Assembly: GCA_002315765.1 (NCBI GenBank)
Contig: DCIE01000006.1
Span: 1 to 8,360, forward strand
Direction: 5' to 3'
DNA from: Ruminococcaceae bacterium UBA1734
GTDB taxonomy: Bacteria > Bacillota > Clostridia > Oscillospirales > Acutalibacteraceae
Length of the DNA stretch: 8,360 nt
The notes beneath the pieces were generated by a model. That model was not told the origin of the DNA, searched no databases, and was given only the letters and a program-made list of their open reading frames with translations. The position numbers were made by a program, and so were the translations under genes. Shown here piece by piece: positions 7,265-8,360 of the stretch (positions within the stretch are counted from its first letter, which is position 1; each line of letters starts with the position of its first letter).

Positions 7265-7288
7265 GAAAAAACTTGCAATTTACTTTAA

Positions 7289-7960
7289 TTAAAGAACATA
7301 ACAAATAATACAAACAGCCTGTAAAATACTGCCTATATCTACAAAAATATGAAATACTGTGTGGAAAATGCTTTTTTTAGCTCCGATTACATATAGAACC
7401 GCACCGATGGTATAAGATATACCGCCGGATAGAAGCCATAGAAATCCCGCAAGAGAAACTGCCGAAATTGTGATTTTTAATATGGATATAATGCACCAAC
7501 CCATACATATATAACATATTAATGAAAATGCATTATACTTTTTTAAATCAATAGCGGTAAGGGAAGCGGCAATTATTGCAACACCCCATTGGATACCGAA
7601 AATTGTCCAAGCGATAGCAGGATACTTAACTCTTATTGCTGAAAGCAAAATCGGTGTGTATGTTCCGGCAATTAAAAAGTATATGGTACAATGGTCTATT
7701 ACCTGAAATACTTTTTTAGCCATTATCGGTTTTAGTCCGTGATAAACACTTGAAACCGTATAAAGTGCTATAATTGTAAAACCGTATATTCCACTTGATA
7801 CAATGCCGTAAATATTTTTGTGAAACACCGATACAAGTATAGCAATAACAGTAATAAGTACACCGATACCGCCGCCGATAATATGTGTAATCATATTTGC
7901 CTTTTCTTGGGCAGTAGAATAATCTGGTAATAATCTTTTGTTTAACGGAATTCTTTTCAT
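7289..7960 (-). CDS. Hemolysin III / PAQR family membrane protein (TrhA/YqfA-like)
   Basis: Integral membrane protein of the HlyIII/PAQR superfamily. Bacterial members are linked to membrane homeostasis, and the hemolysin name comes from one heterologous assay, so toxicity should not be assumed. The 223 residues are typical, with about seven hydrophobic spans. The family's metal-site motifs are present: EKANMITH (E19, N22, H26), SSVYH (Ser 70/71 and H74), DH at 89-90, and HTVFHIFVD near the end (H200, H204, D208). In-frame ATGs at 8011 and 7984 exist but overlap the -35 and -10 boxes. The ATG at 7960 has AAAGAAGG 6 bases upstream and fits the family N-terminus. The gene is monocistronic, with its own promoter and terminator, and has no visible functional link to the polymer operon. 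Confidence 0.93.
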   Translation of the reverse strand: MKRIPLNKRLLPDYSTAQEKANMITHIIGGGIGVLITVIAILVSVFHKNIYGIVSSGIYGFTIIALYTVSSVYHGLKPIMAKKVFQVIDHCTIYFLIAGTYTPILLSAIRVKYPAIAWTIFGIQWGVAIIAASLTAIDLKKYNAFSLICYICMGWCIISILKITISAVSLAGFLWLLSGGISYTIGAVLYVIGAKKSIFHTVFHIFVDIGSILQAVCIICYVL

Positions 7961-7982
7961 AGTAAGCCTTCTTTCGGTAAAC

Positions 7983-8011
7983 ATAATACCATATCCCGTT
8001 AAAATTGACAA
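7983..8011 (-). promoter_or_regulatory. Promoter of the hemolysin III gene, extended -10
   Basis: On the minus strand TTGTCA (8006-8011) and TATTAT (7983-7988) are 17 bases apart, with TGG directly before the -10 box forming an extended -10. The transcript would start near 7976, giving a short leader of about 16 bases before the ATG at 7960. This position excludes the farther upstream ATGs as starts. Confidence 0.75.
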
Positions 8012-8303
8012 TCTACTCTAAAATAATCAACTCTACTGTAAAAAAATATAATTCTATTTGTTCTTAAATAGGAGATATAGTTGTAAAAAAGCCAACTCGT
8101 TCGGATTGTTAGAATATTAGTTGTAATCAAAATGGAAAAGGCGGGACTTAGGGTGTTTTCTCTTTTTCACGAGCTTCCACACGGTTGAGTTTAACAGTAA
8201 TAAACATGGTCAGCGGAAGCAACACGGTTTCAAACAACACCTTTGTTACCACCTTCGCTATGCCGTGCCTTTGAAAACAATTTTTGAATTTCTTTAAGAT
8301 TTC
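8012..8303. other. Region between the hemolysin III promoter and the right-edge promoter
   Basis: Apart from the doubtful minus-strand peptide frame (8148-8252), no gene is supported. The left part (8030-8135) is AT-rich. It holds a short direct repeat TAGTTGTAA at 8078-8086 and 8118-8126, 40 bases apart, and AGTTG/CAACT as a small inverted repeat near 8079-8096. These are too short to assign a role. Confidence 0.5.
8148..8252 (-). CDS. Possible small membrane peptide (unrecognised, weakly supported)
   Basis: A minus-strand frame from GTG at 8250-8252 encodes 34 residues: a hydrophobic segment VLFETVLLPLTMFITV followed by a charged tail KLNRVEAREKEKTP. One membrane helix with a basic/acidic tail is a plausible small protein. 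The frame stays open upstream to about 8347 and adds residues such as QEILKKFKNCFQRHG, but that part crosses the rightward promoter and has no ATG. A TTG at 8316-8318 would give 56 residues but has no ribosome site. For the GTG start, only GCGAAG lies nearby, and it is too close. It may be a real small gene, the tail of a decayed gene, or chance. I do not recognise the family. Confidence 0.25.
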   Translation of the reverse strand: MVTKVLFETVLLPLTMFITVKLNRVEAREKEKTP

Positions 8304-8332
8304 TTGACAGGTAACCAATTGGTCGCTATAAT
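8304..8332 (+). promoter_or_regulatory. Perfect-consensus SigA promoter reading rightward out of the window
   Basis: TTGACA (8304-8309) and TATAAT (8327-8332) are both exact consensus boxes with a 17-base spacer. The transcript would start near 8339, inside the second operator, and run out of the window. Such a strong promoter normally needs tight repression, which fits the two palindromes placed over it. Confidence 0.85.
8314..8323. promoter_or_regulatory. Operator 1, palindrome in the promoter spacer
   Basis: ACCAATTGGT is a perfect 10-bp palindrome lying between the -35 and -10 boxes of the rightward promoter. With the flanking GTA it shares the core GTAACCAATYGGT with operator 2. A repressor bound here would block RNA polymerase directly. 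The form resembles TetR-family operators; that assignment is inference. Confidence 0.7.
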
Positions 8333-8335
8333 AAC

Positions 8336-8353
8336 AGTAACCAATCGGTTACT
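8336..8353. promoter_or_regulatory. Operator 2, palindrome at the transcription start
   Basis: AGTAACCAATCGGTTACT is an 18-bp palindrome with one mismatched pair. It begins 3 bases after the -10 box and covers the predicted start site. Its centre is 26 bases from that of operator 1, and both share GTAACCAATYGGT. Two sites on one promoter suggest cooperative or dual-dimer binding by a TetR-like repressor, probably encoded beyond the right edge. Confidence 0.75.
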
Positions 8354-8360
8354 ACTATTT

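Larger units (their letters stand above)
6973..7288. other. Intergenic region between the hemolysin III gene and the LicD operon
   Basis: No convincing coding frame is seen on either strand. The part next to LicD holds the operon promoter and a leader of about 58 bases. The part next to the hemolysin III gene holds its terminator. Between them (about 7067-7219) is very AT-rich DNA plus a stretch at 7140-7200 with a 7-bp inverted repeat, ACAAAAG and CTTTTGT, about 30 bases apart. I recognise no known element in it. Confidence 0.6.

Noticed and set aside
7289..7960. Hemolysin III as a toxin or virulence factor linked to the polymer operon
   Set aside because: The family is a widespread membrane protein family, and the gene has its own promoter and terminator.
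7961..8011. Upstream ATG starts for the hemolysin III gene at 8011 and 7984
   Set aside because: They overlap the gene's own -35 and -10 boxes, lack good ribosome sites, and add residues not expected for the family.
8005..8033. Plus-strand TTGACA at 8005-8010 as a rightward promoter
   Set aside because: No -10 box lies at a suitable 16-18 base distance; the same bases serve as the minus-strand -35 region of the hemolysin III promoter.

Overview
The window looks like a low-GC Gram-positive bacterium of the Clostridia (Bacillota), probably a gut-type anaerobe. The reasons are AT-rich sequence, strong AGGAGG-type ribosome binding sites, SigA-type promoters with 17-bp spacers, U-tailed hairpin terminators, and a teichoic-acid-like gene set. 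The genus cannot be read from the sequence. All clear genes lie on the minus strand, so the text below goes from high to low coordinates.

At the right edge (8304-8353) a near-consensus promoter points rightward out of the window. It is overlaid by two copies of a palindromic operator of TetR-like form, so a repressor-controlled gene probably starts just outside. Between it and the next gene is a weakly supported small membrane-peptide frame (8148-8252, minus). Next is a monocistronic hemolysin III/PAQR-family membrane protein gene (7289-7960) with its own promoter and terminator.

The main content is a seven-gene operon (6972 down to 76). It has a promoter at 7038-7066 and a terminator at 25-62. 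In transcription order it encodes: a LicD-family phosphotransferase; an IspD/TarI-type CTP cytidylyltransferase; an extended-SDR NAD-dependent epimerase/dehydratase; a TagB/TagF-type CDP-glycerol glycerophosphotransferase; an acyltransferase-3 membrane O-acyltransferase that starts with TTG; and an ABC-2 permease plus ATPase resembling TagG/TagH. Most genes are separated by 2-16 bases, with each ribosome binding site inside or just after the end of the preceding gene. The exception is a gap of about 150 bases between the cytidylyltransferase and the SDR gene, which holds three hairpins, one of them terminator-like.

Together the genes suggest a cassette for a phosphate-containing surface glycopolymer. 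The cytidylyltransferase and SDR could make a CDP-activated alditol or other precursor. The LicD and TagF-like enzymes would transfer phospho-units, the acyltransferase would decorate the polymer, and the ABC pair would export it. The families are clear from motifs; the polymer's chemistry is inference. No glycosyltransferase or TagO/TagA-type initiating enzyme is visible here, so the pathway must be completed elsewhere. I did not find a convincingly new kind of system. The points most worth checking are the cytidylyltransferase/SDR pairing, the hairpin cluster between those two genes, and the operator-promoter at the right edge.
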